Assembly (NCBI RefSeq): GCF_041378895.1
Contig: NZ_CP144212.1
Span: 3,457,501 to 3,521,500, forward strand
Length of the DNA: 64,000 bases
Reading direction: 5' to 3'
Source: Dechloromonas sp. ZY10
GTDB taxonomy: Bacteria; Pseudomonadota; Gammaproteobacteria; Burkholderiales; Rhodocyclaceae
Shown: piece after piece, positions 20,517 through 30,663 of the stretch
How positions within the stretch are numbered: position 1 is the stretch's first letter
How the letters are laid out: every line of letters starts with the position of its first letter
Notes under the pieces: model-generated
Told to the model about the DNA's origin: nothing
What the model saw: the letters and a program-made list of their open reading frames with translations, nothing else
The model's database searches: none
Translations under genes and position numbers: made by a program

Positions 20517-21452
20517 TTACTCTGCCGGCACCTCGAAAGCGTCTCCCGCCTTGAGCGGATGCCCGGCCAGGAATTCGCGCACCGGCAGGCGCTTGCCCCC
20601 GGCCTTCTGCAATTCGCTGACCGCCAGCGCACCCTCGCCACAGGCGATCACTACCTGCTCGCGATCGACCGCCAGCACCGTACCCGGCGCCCCATCACCG
20701 GCCACCGGCCGCGCCCGCCAGAGTTTGACCGTCTGCCCGGCAAAACGGGCCTGCGCGCCAGGGAACGGGTTGAAGGCGCGGACGTGGCGATCAAGCGCAA
20801 GCGCCGGACGCCGCCAGTCGACCAGAGCTTCGGCCTTGTCGATCTTGTGCGCGTAGGTCACGCCAGCCTCGGGCTGAGCCGTGGCCGGCAAAGGCAAGGC
20901 CGCCAGTGCCTCGACACAGAGGCGGGCGCCGAGTTCGGCCAGCTTGTCGTGCAGGCTGGCGGCGTTATCCTCGGCCGCAATCGGCAAAGCCCCGGCCAGC
21001 AGCACCGGGCCGGTATCAAGCCCGGCCTCCATCTGCATGATGCAGACCCCGGTCTCGGCATCGCCAGCCTCCAGTGCCCGCTGAATCGGTGCCGCCCCCC
21101 GCCAGCGCGGCAACAGCGAGGCATGGATGTTGATGCAGCCGAAGCGCGGCAGATCAAGCACCGCCTGCGGCAGGATCAAGCCGTAGGCTGCCACCACCAT
21201 CACTGCGGCACCGTCGGCCACCGCTGCCGCCACCCGGGCCTGAGCCTCGGCGGCTTTCAGGCTCAAGGGCTGGAAAACCTCGATTCCGGCCGCCAGAGCG
21301 CGTTGCTTGGCCGGCGACGGCTGCAGGCTCATGCCGCGTCCAGCCGGCCGGTCGGGCTGGGTGAGCACCAGCGTGACCTGGTGCCCGGCGGCAATGATGG
21401 CGTCCAGTGCCTGGGCGGCAAACTCCGGCGTCCCGGCAAAGATCAGCTTCAT
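20517..21452 (-). CDS. fmt: Methionyl-tRNA formyltransferase
   Basis: A 311-residue enzyme that formylates initiator Met-tRNA from 10-formyl-tetrahydrofolate. Visible features are [16 protein letters not shown] at the start, the formyl-transfer signature [17 protein letters not shown] and the C-terminal OB-like domain ([21 protein letters not shown]). ATG 21452 overlaps the def stop as ATGA, the usual def-fmt coupling that makes formylating and deformylating enzymes together. Confidence 0.97.
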   Translation of the reverse strand: MKLIFAGTPEFAAQALDAIIAAGHQVTLVLTQPDRPAGRGMSLQPSPAKQRALAAGIEVFQPLSLKAAEAQARVAAAVADGAAVMVVAAYGLILPQAVLDLPRFGCINIHASLLPRWRGAAPIQRALEAGDAETGVCIMQMEAGLDTGPVLLAGALPIAAEDNAASLHDKLAELGARLCVEALAALPLPATAQPEAGVTYAHKIDKAEALVDWRRPALALDRHVRAFNPFPGAQARFAGQTVKLWRARPVAGDGAPGTVLAVDREQVVIACGEGALAVSELQKAGGKRLPVREFLAGHPLKAGDAFEVPAE

Positions 21453-21952
21453 GCAGTCACCCGCGCCTGCTTGGCCAGCTTGTTCTTGATCCGGCCCTGC
21501 TTGAGTTGCGACAGGTGGTCGACAAAGACCTTGCCGTTGAGGTGGTCGAGCTCGTGCTGGACGCACACCGCCAGCAAACCGTCGGCGGTAAACGAACGGT
21601 TCTTGCCGTCGAGGTCCTGATAGTGCACGGTCACTTGCTCGGCGCGTTCGACCTTCTCGTAGATGCCGGGCACCGACAGACAGCCTTCTTCACCGACATG
21701 GCAGCCCTGCAGGCGCTCGATGCGCGGATTGATCAGCACGCGCAGGTCGCTCTTGTCCTCGCTGATGTCGATCACCACCAGCTGCAGGTGGACGTCGACC
21801 TGGGTCGCGGCCAGCCCGATGCCGGGCGCCTCGTACATCGTTTCGGCCATGTCAGCCGCCAGCTTGCGGATGGTGTCGTCAATTTTTTCAACCGGCTGGG
21901 CAACTTTTTTCAGACGGGGATCGGGGTAACGGAGAATGGGTAGCAGGGCCAT
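21449..21952 (-). CDS. def: Peptide deformylase
   Basis: A 167-residue metalloenzyme that removes the formyl group from nascent proteins. All three motifs are intact: [17 protein letters not shown] and QHELDHLNG, the last with both metal-binding histidines and the catalytic Glu. Start ATG 21952 gives [15 protein letters not shown], the normal N-terminus. It is divergent from the LysM gene at 22104. Confidence 0.97.
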   Translation of the reverse strand: MALLPILRYPDPRLKKVAQPVEKIDDTIRKLAADMAETMYEAPGIGLAATQVDVHLQLVVIDISEDKSDLRVLINPRIERLQGCHVGEEGCLSVPGIYEKVERAEQVTVHYQDLDGKNRSFTADGLLAVCVQHELDHLNGKVFVDHLSQLKQGRIKNKLAKQARVTA

Positions 21953-22103
21953 GATAAAAACGCAGAATGCTTGCTCGGATAACGGTTTGTGGCAGAATCG
22001 GCGAAGACTCCGAGGGCTGGACAAAGAGATGGTAGAACTGTCCGGTCTCGCTTCGGACAGCCGCAACGGCGCCGCGTTCCGGCGGCACACGAGGTTAATC
22101 ACT

Positions 22104-23129
22104 ATGCTCCGCATTATATCCGCGCTGCTTCTGGCCGCGACGACCGCCACTGCCACCGCCGACGACGGCCCGCCGCTGGTCAGCAATCCCCCCGAGCGCC
22201 ACATCGTCGTCCCCGGCGACACGCTGTGGGGAATCTCCGGGAAATTCCTGCAGCAGCCCTGGCGCTGGCCGGAAATCTGGCGCCTCAACAAGGAGCAGGT
22301 GGCCAACCCGCACCGGATTTACCCCGGCGACGTGGTCGTCCTCGACCTCTCGCAGGGCAGCCCGCAGCTCAAGCTGGCCAAGCCGCTGACCCCGGCCCGG
22401 CTGCAGCCGCAGGTCTATAGCGAGCCGGTGCGCAGCAGCATCCCGAGCATTCCGACCAACGTCATCGAACCCTTCATCTCGCGCCCGCTGATCGTCGAAG
22501 CCGGCGATCTCGACAAGGCACCGCGCATCCTGGCGGCCGAGGAAAGCCGGGTCCTGATCGGCGCCGGCGACCTCGCCTTCGTCAAGGGCATGCAGCACGA
22601 CGACATCGAGAAATGGCAGATTTTCCGCCCGGGCAAGCCGCTGAAAGACCCCGAAAACGGCCAGGTGATCGCTCACGAGGCCTTCTTTCTCGGCGATGCG
22701 CGCCTGATCCAGGGCGGTGACCCGGCCGTAGTCAAGGTGGTCCGGGCCAAGGAGGAAATCACCCGTGGCGACCGCCTGGTGCCAACCCCGCCGCAAACCA
22801 TCATCACTTATGCCCCGCACCGCCCGGACAGCGAAATCGCCGCCCGGGTGATGTCGATCTACGGCGGCCTCAACGAAGCCGCCGCCGGCTCGGTGGTTTC
22901 GCTCAACCGGGGCAGCCGCGACGGCCTCGAAATCGGCCACGTGCTGGCACTCTTCCGCAAGCGCAATGCTGCCGACCACGATCAGGATGGCCGGCGCACC
23001 AGTACTGCGTTACCGGAACAGCGCTATGCGCTGGTTTTTGTCTTCCGCGTCTTTGAACGCGTGGCCTACGCGCTGGTGATGGAATCGTCGCGCCCGGTCA
23101 TCGTCGGCGACGCCGCCCGTAACCCCTGA
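22104..23129 (+). CDS. Exported LysM domain protein
   Basis: A 341-residue protein with a signal peptide ([18 protein letters not shown]) and one LysM domain near residues 33-85 ([26 protein letters not shown] broken across the fold, then [11 protein letters not shown]), which binds peptidoglycan. The rest is a conserved region of unknown function ending in a SH3-like stretch ([23 protein letters not shown]). The same gene lies between def and dprA in many betaproteobacteria, as here, suggesting a periplasmic cell-wall role. Confidence 0.85.
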   Translation: MLRIISALLLAATTATATADDGPPLVSNPPERHIVVPGDTLWGISGKFLQQPWRWPEIWRLNKEQVANPHRIYPGDVVVLDLSQGSPQLKLAKPLTPARLQPQVYSEPVRSSIPSIPTNVIEPFISRPLIVEAGDLDKAPRILAAEESRVLIGAGDLAFVKGMQHDDIEKWQIFRPGKPLKDPENGQVIAHEAFFLGDARLIQGGDPAVVKVVRAKEEITRGDRLVPTPPQTIITYAPHRPDSEIAARVMSIYGGLNEAAAGSVVSLNRGSRDGLEIGHVLALFRKRNAADHDQDGRRTSTALPEQRYALVFVFRVFERVAYALVMESSRPVIVGDAARNP

Positions 23130-23146
23130 ACGGCAACGGGGCAGGC

Positions 23147-24271
23147 ATGTCGGACCAGCACAGTCTCGCTGCCTGGCTACGCCTGACCCAGACCCCGGAG
23201 ATCGGCGGCGAAACCCAGCGCAAGCTACTGACCGCCTTCGGTCTGCCCGAAGCGATCTACGCCGCCGGGCGCGAAGCGGTGCGACAAGTGATCGGTCCCC
23301 GCGCCGACCTGCTCTTCGATTTTTGCCCGCAAGCTGCCGTCGACCGTGCGCTGGCCTGGTCCGAAGTCCCCGGCCAACACATCGTCACCCTTGCCGATGC
23401 CGCCTATCCGCCGGCGCTCCTGCAAATTGCCGACCCGCCCTGCGTGCTCTACGTACGCGGCCAACCGGAGTTGCTGCAAACCCCGACGCTTGGCGTCGTC
23501 GGCAGCCGCAATGCCACCACCCAGGGCCTGCGCAACGCCGAGGACTTTGCCCGCACCCTGGCCGATGCCGGCCTCAGCATCGCCAGCGGCCTCGCCCTGG
23601 GGATCGACGCTGCCGCCCATCGCGGTGCGCTGGCTGCCAACGGCGTTACCGTCGCGGTGATCGGCACCGGCGCCGATCGGATGTACCCGGCCCGCAACAA
23701 GGAACTGGCGCTGGCGATTGCCGAACACGGCGCAATCGTTTCCGAATTCCCGCTTGGTACGCCGGTGATGGCGCACAATTTCCCCCGCCGCAACCGGATC
23801 ATTGCCGGCCTTTCGCTGGGCGTACTGGTGGTTGAGGCAGCGCTCGAATCGGGTTCGCTGATCACCGCCCGCCTGGCCGGCGAACAAGGCCGGGAAGTCT
23901 TCGCCATTCCCGGTTCGATTCACTCGCCCCTGGCGCGCGGCTGCCATCGGCTACTCAAACAGGGCGCCAAGCTGGTCGAAAGCGCTGCCGACATTCTCGA
24001 CGAACTGGCAACCCAACTGCCCCCCCAGACGATCCCCCGCCGTCCCGCCGAGTCGCCGCCCCAATCGCATGCCGCCGCACCCGATACCTCGCTCGGCGAA
24101 GACGCGGCAAACCTGCTGACCGCGCTGGGTCACGACCCTTGCTCCTTCGACGAACTGGCAGCCCGCTCCGGCCTTGCCAGCGCCCTCCTGGCCAATACCC
24201 TGCTCGAGCTCGAACTGGCCGGGAAAATCACCCCCCTGCCCGGCAACCGCTACCAGCGTCTGGGCCCCTGA
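23147..24271 (+). CDS. dprA: DNA-processing protein DprA
   Basis: A 374-residue protein that loads RecA on incoming single-stranded DNA during natural transformation. The Rossmann core shows GVVGSRNATTQGLRNAE, ASGLALGIDAAAHRGAL, GTGADRMYPARNKELA and FPRRNRIIAGLSLGVLVVEA. The C-terminal winged-helix domain (FDELAARSGLASALLANTLLELE) is present. It follows the LysM gene by 17 bases. The smg gene that often comes next is missing here; topB follows after 80 bases. Confidence 0.95.
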   Translation: MSDQHSLAAWLRLTQTPEIGGETQRKLLTAFGLPEAIYAAGREAVRQVIGPRADLLFDFCPQAAVDRALAWSEVPGQHIVTLADAAYPPALLQIADPPCVLYVRGQPELLQTPTLGVVGSRNATTQGLRNAEDFARTLADAGLSIASGLALGIDAAAHRGALAANGVTVAVIGTGADRMYPARNKELALAIAEHGAIVSEFPLGTPVMAHNFPRRNRIIAGLSLGVLVVEAALESGSLITARLAGEQGREVFAIPGSIHSPLARGCHRLLKQGAKLVESAADILDELATQLPPQTIPRRPAESPPQSHAAAPDTSLGEDAANLLTALGHDPCSFDELAARSGLASALLANTLLELELAGKITPLPGNRYQRLGP

Positions 24272-24351
24272 GGCAGCCCCGGCCGGGACGACAACTTGCC
24301 AAGGCGCCGACCGGACACTAACATGCCCCGGCAAAACTACAGGCAGGAACC

Positions 24352-26889
24352 ATGAGCAAGAAGCTGATCATCGCCGAAAAACCCTCCGTCGCCAGCGACA
24401 TCGCCAAGGCGCTGGGCGGGTTTACCAAGCACGACGACTATTTCGAGAGCGAGCAATTCGTCCTTTCGTCGGCGGTCGGCCACCTGCTCGAACTGGCCTG
24501 CCCGGAAGAATTCGAGGTCAAGCGCGGCAAATGGTCATTTGCCCACCTGCCGGTGATCCCGCCGCATTTCGCGCTGTCGCCGATTGAAAAAAGCGCCGCC
24601 CGGCTCAAGGTGCTGACCAAGCTGATCAAGCGCAAGGACGTCGAAGGCCTGGTGAACGCCTGTGACGCGGGCCGCGAAGGTGAATTGATCTTCAACTACA
24701 TCGCCCAGCACGTCGGCAGCAAGAAGCCGGTGCAGCGCCTCTGGCTGCAGTCGATGACGCCGCAGGCGATCCGCGACGGCTTCGCCCGCCTGCGTCCGGG
24801 CAGCGAACTGCAAGGGCTGGCCGACGCCGCCGTCTGCCGTTCCGAATCCGACTGGCTGGTCGGGATCAACGGCACCCGCGCGATGACTGCCTTCAACTCG
24901 AAGACCGGCGGTTTCCACCTGACCACCGTCGGCCGCGTACAGACGCCGACGCTGGCGATCGTGGTCGAGCGCGAAAAGAAGATTCGTGAATTCAAGCCGC
25001 GCAACTATTGGGAAGTCGAAGCCGAATTCGCTGCCGCCGCCGGCAATTACACCGGCAAGTGGTTCGACGAAGGCTTCAAGGGCAAGCAGGATGACGAACA
25101 CGCGCGCGCCGACCGCCTCTGGGAGCAGGCCCGTGCCGAAGCGATCCGCGCCGCAACCAGCGGCCAGCCGGGCGAAGTCAGCGAAGAATCGAAGCCGGAA
25201 ACCCGTCTCTCGCCGCTGCTCTTCGACCTCACCAGCCTGCAGCGCGAAGCCAACTCACGCTTCGGCTTTTCGGCCAAGACCACGCTGTCGCTGGCGCAGG
25301 CACTCTACGAAAAGCACAAGGTCCTGACCTATCCACGGACCGACTCGCGCTATCTGCCGGAAGATTATCTGGCGACGGTCAAGGCGACACTTTCGGTACT
25401 CACCGGCGAAGGCGCCGGCAAGGGCCACGACGAGGTCCTGCTCTCGCGTTATTCGCCGTTCGCGCATCAGGTGCTGGCGCGTAACTGGGTCATTCCGAAC
25501 AAGCGCATCTTCAACAACGCCAAGGTCAGCGATCACTTTGCGATCATCCCGACGCCGCAAGCACCGAAGAACCTGAACGAAGCCGAACAGAAGCTCTACG
25601 ACTTCGTCGTCAAGCGCTTCCTCGCTGTCTTCTTCCCAGCCGCCGAATATCTGGTCACCACCCGCATCACCCGCGTCGCCAGCCATCCGTTCAAGACCGA
25701 AGGCAAGGTGCTGGTGCAGCCCGGCTGGCTTGCCGTCTACGGCAAAGACAGCCAGGAAGACGGCGAAGGCACGCTGGTTGCGGTCAACCCCAAGGAAAAG
25801 GTCAAAACCGAGGAAGTCACAGTCAAGGCCAACGCCACCAAGCCACCGCCGCGCTATTCCGAAGCCACCCTGCTCTCCGCGATGGAAGGCGCCGGCAAGA
25901 TGGTCGACGACGAGGAGCTCAAGGCAGCGATGGCCGGACGCGGCCTCGGTACGCCAGCCACCCGCGCCCAGATCATCGAAAACCTGATCGGCGAGCAATA
26001 CATGCTGCGCGAAGGCCGCGAACTGATCCCGATGGCCAAGGCCTTCTCGCTGATGACCCTGTTGAACGGCCTCGGGGTTAACGAACTGACCCAGCCGGAA
26101 CTGACCGGCGAATGGGAAGCCAAGCTGTCGCGGATCGAAAAGGGCGAATTCACCCGCGCCGAATTCATGCGCGAAATCGCCGAAATGACCCGCCACGTCG
26201 TCGAACGCGCCAAGAGCTACGAAGCCGACACCATTCCCGGCGACTTCGGGGTTCTGACCGTGCCCTGCCCCAAGTGCAGCGGCCAGATCCGCGAGACCTA
26301 CAAGAAGTTCCAGTGCGGCGGCTGCGACTATGCGCTGTGGAAGATCGTCGCCGGCCGCCAGTTCGAGCCGGAAGAAATCGAAACCCTGCTCACCGAAGGC
26401 CAAGTCGGCCCGCTGACCGGTTTCCGCAACAAGATGGGCCGCAGCTTTGCCGCCGCGATCAAGCTCAACGCCGACAAGATGCCGGAATTCGATTTCGGAC
26501 AGGACAAGGACGACGACGAGAACGCCGAACCGGTCGATTTCTCCGGCCAGACCGCACTCGGCAAATGTCCGAAATGCAGCGGCAACGTCTACGACAACAG
26601 CAGCAACTACGTCTGTGAAAAAGCCGTCGGCAGCGGCAAGAGTTGCGATTTCCGTTCCGGCAAGGTGATCCTGCAGCAACCGATCGAAGCCGCACAGATG
26701 CAGAAGCTGCTCGGCGAAGGCAAGACCGACCTACTCAAGGAATTCGTCTCCAACCGCACCCGCCGCAAATTCTCGGCCTTCCTGGTCCTGGGCAAGGACG
26801 GCAAGGTCGGCTTCGAGTTCGAAGCGCGCAAACCAGCCGCGAAGAAAGCCCCGGCCAAGAAAAAGGCCGAAGCCGCAGAAGAAGCCTGA
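24352..26889 (+). CDS. topB: DNA topoisomerase III
   Basis: An 845-residue type IA topoisomerase. The Toprim domain has LIIAEKPSVASDIAKALGG and VNACDAGREGELIFNY. The active-site tyrosine is in LTYPRTDSRYLPEDY. Two C-terminal zinc-ribbon-like modules follow (CPKCSGQIRETYKKFQCGGC; CPKCSGNVYDNSSNYVCEKA) and a Lys/Ala-rich tail (AAKKAPAKKKAEAAEEA). It relaxes and decatenates DNA. This long form with cysteine modules is common in betaproteobacteria. Confidence 0.95.
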   Translation: MSKKLIIAEKPSVASDIAKALGGFTKHDDYFESEQFVLSSAVGHLLELACPEEFEVKRGKWSFAHLPVIPPHFALSPIEKSAARLKVLTKLIKRKDVEGLVNACDAGREGELIFNYIAQHVGSKKPVQRLWLQSMTPQAIRDGFARLRPGSELQGLADAAVCRSESDWLVGINGTRAMTAFNSKTGGFHLTTVGRVQTPTLAIVVEREKKIREFKPRNYWEVEAEFAAAAGNYTGKWFDEGFKGKQDDEHARADRLWEQARAEAIRAATSGQPGEVSEESKPETRLSPLLFDLTSLQREANSRFGFSAKTTLSLAQALYEKHKVLTYPRTDSRYLPEDYLATVKATLSVLTGEGAGKGHDEVLLSRYSPFAHQVLARNWVIPNKRIFNNAKVSDHFAIIPTPQAPKNLNEAEQKLYDFVVKRFLAVFFPAAEYLVTTRITRVASHPFKTEGKVLVQPGWLAVYGKDSQEDGEGTLVAVNPKEKVKTEEVTVKANATKPPPRYSEATLLSAMEGAGKMVDDEELKAAMAGRGLGTPATRAQIIENLIGEQYMLREGRELIPMAKAFSLMTLLNGLGVNELTQPELTGEWEAKLSRIEKGEFTRAEFMREIAEMTRHVVERAKSYEADTIPGDFGVLTVPCPKCSGQIRETYKKFQCGGCDYALWKIVAGRQFEPEEIETLLTEGQVGPLTGFRNKMGRSFAAAIKLNADKMPEFDFGQDKDDDENAEPVDFSGQTALGKCPKCSGNVYDNSSNYVCEKAVGSGKSCDFRSGKVILQQPIEAAQMQKLLGEGKTDLLKEFVSNRTRRKFSAFLVLGKDGKVGFEFEARKPAAKKAPAKKKAEAAEEA

Positions 26890-26894
26890 GTATC

Positions 26895-26916
26895 CACTGG
26901 CGGCTCGCCGCCAGTG
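26895..26916 (+). terminator. Hairpin after topB
   Basis: A 9-bp perfect stem (CACTGGCGG) with loop CTCG begins six bases after the topB stop. No T-run follows, so it may stabilise the mRNA end rather than terminate by itself. Confidence 0.4.
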
Positions 26917-26966
26917 TCGGGCAGAAGGCGTAGAATGCATCAGGGGACATAAGCGGCGGAGGCTGC

Positions 26967-28997
26967 ATGGCACGCATGCACTACGACGAAGAATTCCGCA
27001 TCTCACTGCGCAAGGCCATCCTTGACCAGGCTCCGGACGGAATTCTCGTCGTTGATCAGAACAAGCGGATTGTTTCGGTCAACGAGCAGTTTTTCCGGAT
27101 TTGGCAAATTGACTGGGCGCACGCCCATTCTGCCGAAGGCGAACTGCTGTCCGACCTTGAACTCCTGCCCCAGGCGCTGGCCAAGCTGGTCGACCCGGCC
27201 GCCTTCATCAGCCGGGTACAAGATCTTTACGCGCATCCCGAACAGGACGACGACTGCCAGTTGCAATTCCGTGACGGTCGCACCATTCACCGCCACTCCA
27301 AGGTATTGCTCGCCAGCGATGGCGGCTATCTTGGTCGGGTCTGGTATTTCCGCGACATTACCGAGATCGTCCATTCGCGAAACGCGCTGGCCTTGAGCGA
27401 GGCGCGTTACCGGATCGCCTTCGAGACCTCCCACGATGCGATGGCGATTACCCGCAGCAGCGACGGGCTCTACCTCGACATCAACGATGCCTTCGTGAAC
27501 ATGTCGGGCTTTGCGCGCGAGGAAATCGTCGGCCATACCTCGATCGAATTGGGCATCTGGGTCGATCCGGAAGATCGCCAACGGATTCGCCAGCTGCTGG
27601 CCACTCCGGAACAGGCGAAGGCGCTGCTGGAAGCCCGTTTCCGGCGCAAGAACGGGGAATTGTTCTGGGGGTTGTTCTCGGTCTCGCCGATGGAAATCGA
27701 CGGCGTCCCTTGCCTGCTGTCGCTGACCCGCGACATTACCCGGGCCAAGGAGACCGAAGCCGAACTGGCACGCTATCGCCAGCAGCTCGAAGCCGAGGTT
27801 GCCGAGCAGACCCGCGAACTGCGCCTCGCCAAGGAAGCCGCCGAGGCTGCCAGCGTTGCCAAGAGCGCCTTTCTGGCCAACATCAGCCACGAGATCCGGA
27901 CCCCGCTCAACGCGATCACCGGGATGGCCCATCTGGTTCGCCACGGCGGCCTGAACGCCAAGCAAGGCGCGCAGGTGGACAAGCTGCTGCACGCAGCCGA
28001 ACATCTGCTACAAATCATCAACACCGTGCTGGAGCTTTCGAAAATCGAGGCCGGCAAGCGGCCGACCAGCGAAGTGCCGGTGGTGCTGGACGAAATTTTT
28101 ACCAATGTGCGGGCGATGCTGGCCGATAAAGCCGGCGAAAAAGGCCTCGTTTTCACGGTCGACCGTGATTTTCCCGATATTCCACTGGTTGGCGACGCCA
28201 CGGCGGTACAGCAGGCGCTGCTCAACTACGCGGCAAACGCCGTCAAATTCACTGAACGCGGCGAGATCCGGTTTGGCGTCAGCGTGCAAGCCGAGGATTT
28301 CGACAGCCTGCTGCTGCGTTTCACCGTCAGCGACAGCGGCATTGGCATCCCCGCAGCAACGCTGGCCCGACTGTTCGCCCCCTTCGAGCAGGCCGACAAC
28401 TCCAGCACCCGGCAATACAGCGGCACCGGCCTCGGCCTGGCGATCACCCGCCGTCTCGCCGAAAGCATGGGCGGTGCCGCCGGCGCCGAAAGCCAGCCGG
28501 GCCAGGGGAGTTGTTTCTGGTTCACCGCGCGCCTGCGCAAAGCCGCCCACTCGCTACTCCCCGGCGGTAACGACGACCTCGACCTGAGCCTTGGGCAACT
28601 GCGCCAACGACAGCACGGACGGCAGGTGCTGGTGGTGGACGATGAACCACTGAACCGCGAAATCGCCGGCGAACTGCTTGCCGAAGCAGGCATCAAGGCG
28701 ATCCATGCCAGCGACGGGCAGCAGGCGCTGGAATTGTTGCAGACCTCGGTGACCTGCGATCTGGTGCTGATGGATATGCAGATGCCGCGGCTTGACGGTC
28801 TGGCGGCGACCCGGCAAATCCGGGCGCTGGCAGCACGGAAAAGAGTGCCGATCATTGCCATGACCGCCAATGCCTTCAACGAAGACCGGCAGCGCTGCCT
28901 GGCTGTCGGGATGGATGACTTTCTCGCCAAGCCGATTCAACCGGCCCGCTTTTACGCCACCCTGTTGCGCTGGCTTGAGGCCCGCAGTTCCACGTGA
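26967..28997 (+). CDS. PAS-PAS hybrid sensor histidine kinase with receiver domain
   Basis: A 676-residue protein without membrane segments. Two PAS domains (LDQAPDGILVVDQNKRIVS and FETSHDAMAITRSSDGLY) are followed by a short coiled coil, a dimerization domain with FLANISHEIRTPLNAITG (His 308), an ATPase domain (LLNYAANAVKFTERG, SDSGIGIPAA, GTGLGLAITRRLAESMGG) and a receiver domain with LVLMDMQMPRLDGL (Asp 603). It is a cytoplasmic signalling kinase; no cognate output gene is adjacent, so a histidine phosphotransfer protein elsewhere is expected. Confidence 0.92.
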   Translation: MARMHYDEEFRISLRKAILDQAPDGILVVDQNKRIVSVNEQFFRIWQIDWAHAHSAEGELLSDLELLPQALAKLVDPAAFISRVQDLYAHPEQDDDCQLQFRDGRTIHRHSKVLLASDGGYLGRVWYFRDITEIVHSRNALALSEARYRIAFETSHDAMAITRSSDGLYLDINDAFVNMSGFAREEIVGHTSIELGIWVDPEDRQRIRQLLATPEQAKALLEARFRRKNGELFWGLFSVSPMEIDGVPCLLSLTRDITRAKETEAELARYRQQLEAEVAEQTRELRLAKEAAEAASVAKSAFLANISHEIRTPLNAITGMAHLVRHGGLNAKQGAQVDKLLHAAEHLLQIINTVLELSKIEAGKRPTSEVPVVLDEIFTNVRAMLADKAGEKGLVFTVDRDFPDIPLVGDATAVQQALLNYAANAVKFTERGEIRFGVSVQAEDFDSLLLRFTVSDSGIGIPAATLARLFAPFEQADNSSTRQYSGTGLGLAITRRLAESMGGAAGAESQPGQGSCFWFTARLRKAAHSLLPGGNDDLDLSLGQLRQRQHGRQVLVVDDEPLNREIAGELLAEAGIKAIHASDGQQALELLQTSVTCDLVLMDMQMPRLDGLAATRQIRALAARKRVPIIAMTANAFNEDRQRCLAVGMDDFLAKPIQPARFYATLLRWLEARSST

Positions 28998-29018
28998 AAC
29001 CGGCGCCCGGCGCCGCGC

Positions 29019-29936
29019 CTAGCGAACCGCCAGCGCGCCCGGCAACTGGCAGGAAAGCACCGCAGCGCGCAAGGCATCGATGGCCTGCGGACGCGGAAAG
29101 CTGACCCGCCAGACCAGCCCCACGGTCCGCTGCGGCGGCTCGGCGGCGGCAAACGGCAGCACCTTGACCAAGGATTCGCGGCCCTCCAGCGGATCGGCGG
29201 CCGTACTCGGCATCACCGCCACCCCGGCGCCACTGGCGACCATGTGACGGATGGTTTCCAACGAACTGCCTTCGATCGCGTGTTGCAGTGCATTTTCGCC
29301 GGAAAGACGGGGGCAGGATTCGAGCACCTGATCGCGGAAGCAGTTGCCCTGACCGAGCAGCAACAGGTTCTCGCCGTCCAGTTCGCGGCTGTCGACCATT
29401 TCGCGCACGGCCCAGGAATGGCTGCTCGGAACCACCACCCGGAAGGGCTCGCGATACACCGGCTGGGCCACCAGTCCCGGCTCGGCAAAGGGCAAGGCGA
29501 TCACGATCACATCGAGATCGCCGGCCTTGAGCGCCGGAATCAGGTTGCCGGTGAAATCTTCCTTGAGGAAGAGCGGCATTTTCGGCGCCTCGCGGTGCAG
29601 TGCCGGAATCAATTGCGGCAGCAGATACGGGGCAATGGTGTAAATCACCCCGACGCGCAGCGGCCCGGTCAGCGGATCGCCAACGCTGCTGGCGATTTCT
29701 TCCAGACGCACGGCTTCGTCGAGCACCCGCCGGGCCTGGGCGACGATCCGTTCGCCCAGCGGCGTGATCCGCACCTCGCTGGCCGCGCGTTCGAACAGGG
29801 GCGCGCCGAGTTGCCCCTCGACCTTTTTCAGCGCCACCGACAAGGTCGGCTGGCTGACATGACAGGCCTCGGCGGCCCGTCCGAAATGGCGCTCGCGGGC
29901 GAGCGCCACGACATAGCGCATTTCGGTCAGGGTCAT
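29019..29936 (-). CDS. oxyR: Hydrogen peroxide sensor regulator OxyR
   Basis: A 305-residue LysR-type regulator. The N-terminal winged helix reads MTLTEMRYVVALARERHFG, and the effector domain has the peroxide-sensing loop GQGNCFRDQVLESCP. By counting from ATG 29936 the two cysteines are residues 199 and 208, the same numbers as in E. coli OxyR, so disulfide-based peroxide sensing is well supported. The start overlaps the rsuA stop as ATGA. No catalase or alkyl-hydroperoxide reductase gene is adjacent. Confidence 0.93.
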   Translation of the reverse strand: MTLTEMRYVVALARERHFGRAAEACHVSQPTLSVALKKVEGQLGAPLFERAASEVRITPLGERIVAQARRVLDEAVRLEEIASSVGDPLTGPLRVGVIYTIAPYLLPQLIPALHREAPKMPLFLKEDFTGNLIPALKAGDLDVIVIALPFAEPGLVAQPVYREPFRVVVPSSHSWAVREMVDSRELDGENLLLLGQGNCFRDQVLESCPRLSGENALQHAIEGSSLETIRHMVASGAGVAVMPSTAADPLEGRESLVKVLPFAAAEPPQRTVGLVWRVSFPRPQAIDALRAAVLSCQLPGALAVR

Positions 29937-30640
29937 CGTGAATATCCGAGTTTTTCCAGGTCGACCGTGGATAACCAGCGCCACTCGCCGGGCTTGAGGT
30001 CGGCCGGCAGGGTCAGCTCGCCGATCCGCTCGCGGTGCAGGGCCTCGACCCGGTTACCGACCGCCGCGACCATCCGCTTGACCTGGTGGTACTTGCCCTC
30101 GGTAATCGTCAGCCGCAGCAACTGCGGCTCGACGATCTCGGCCCCCGCAGCCGCCACCGGCTCGGGATCGTCGTGCAACTCGACGCCCGCCAGCAGTTGT
30201 TCGATCTGGGCGGCGTCGAGCGGATGCTTGGTGGTCGCCAGATAAACCTTGGGCACCTTGCGCTTGGCCGAAGTCAGCACATGATTGAGCTGACCGTCAT
30301 CGGTGATCAGCAACAGTCCGGTGGTGTCCTCGTCGAGCCGGCCGACCGGCTGCACGCCGCGTTCGCGCAAGGGCAAGGGCAGCAGTTCGAGCACCGAAGG
30401 ATGGTGCTGCGGCTTGCGCGAGCATTCGTAACCGCCCGGCTTGTGCAGCAGCAGCGAGGCATGCTCGCAAAATGGCCATTCGACGCCGTCGACCGTGAAG
30501 ATCAGGCCGTCGGTATCGACATCGGCAAAGGGATCGTCGCAGATCGCCCCATTGACGCCGACGCGTTCCTGGCAGATTAAAGAGCGGCAGCCTTTGCGGG
30601 TGCCGAAGCCGTGTTTTTGCAGGAGTCGTTCGAGTTGCAT
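29933..30640 (-). CDS. rsuA: 16S rRNA pseudouridine(516) synthase
   Basis: A 235-residue enzyme isomerising U516 of 16S rRNA. An S4-like domain starts the protein (LERLLQKHGFGTRKGCRSLI), and the catalytic motif is PVGRLDEDTTGLLLITDDGQLNH, with the nucleophilic Asp. GKYHQVKRMVAAVGNRVEALHR is the family C-terminal signature. It overlaps oxyR and is divergent from the AtaL-like gene. Confidence 0.93.
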   Translation of the reverse strand: MQLERLLQKHGFGTRKGCRSLICQERVGVNGAICDDPFADVDTDGLIFTVDGVEWPFCEHASLLLHKPGGYECSRKPQHHPSVLELLPLPLRERGVQPVGRLDEDTTGLLLITDDGQLNHVLTSAKRKVPKVYLATTKHPLDAAQIEQLLAGVELHDDPEPVAAAGAEIVEPQLLRLTITEGKYHQVKRMVAAVGNRVEALHRERIGELTLPADLKPGEWRWLSTVDLEKLGYSR

Positions 30641-30663
30641 GGGCAGGATGCTACCATTCCGGG

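Noticed and set aside
22310-23100. FlgA/BON-type reading of the LysM protein C-terminus
   Set aside because: A partial resemblance to SH3-like folds exists, but no motif supports a specific family.
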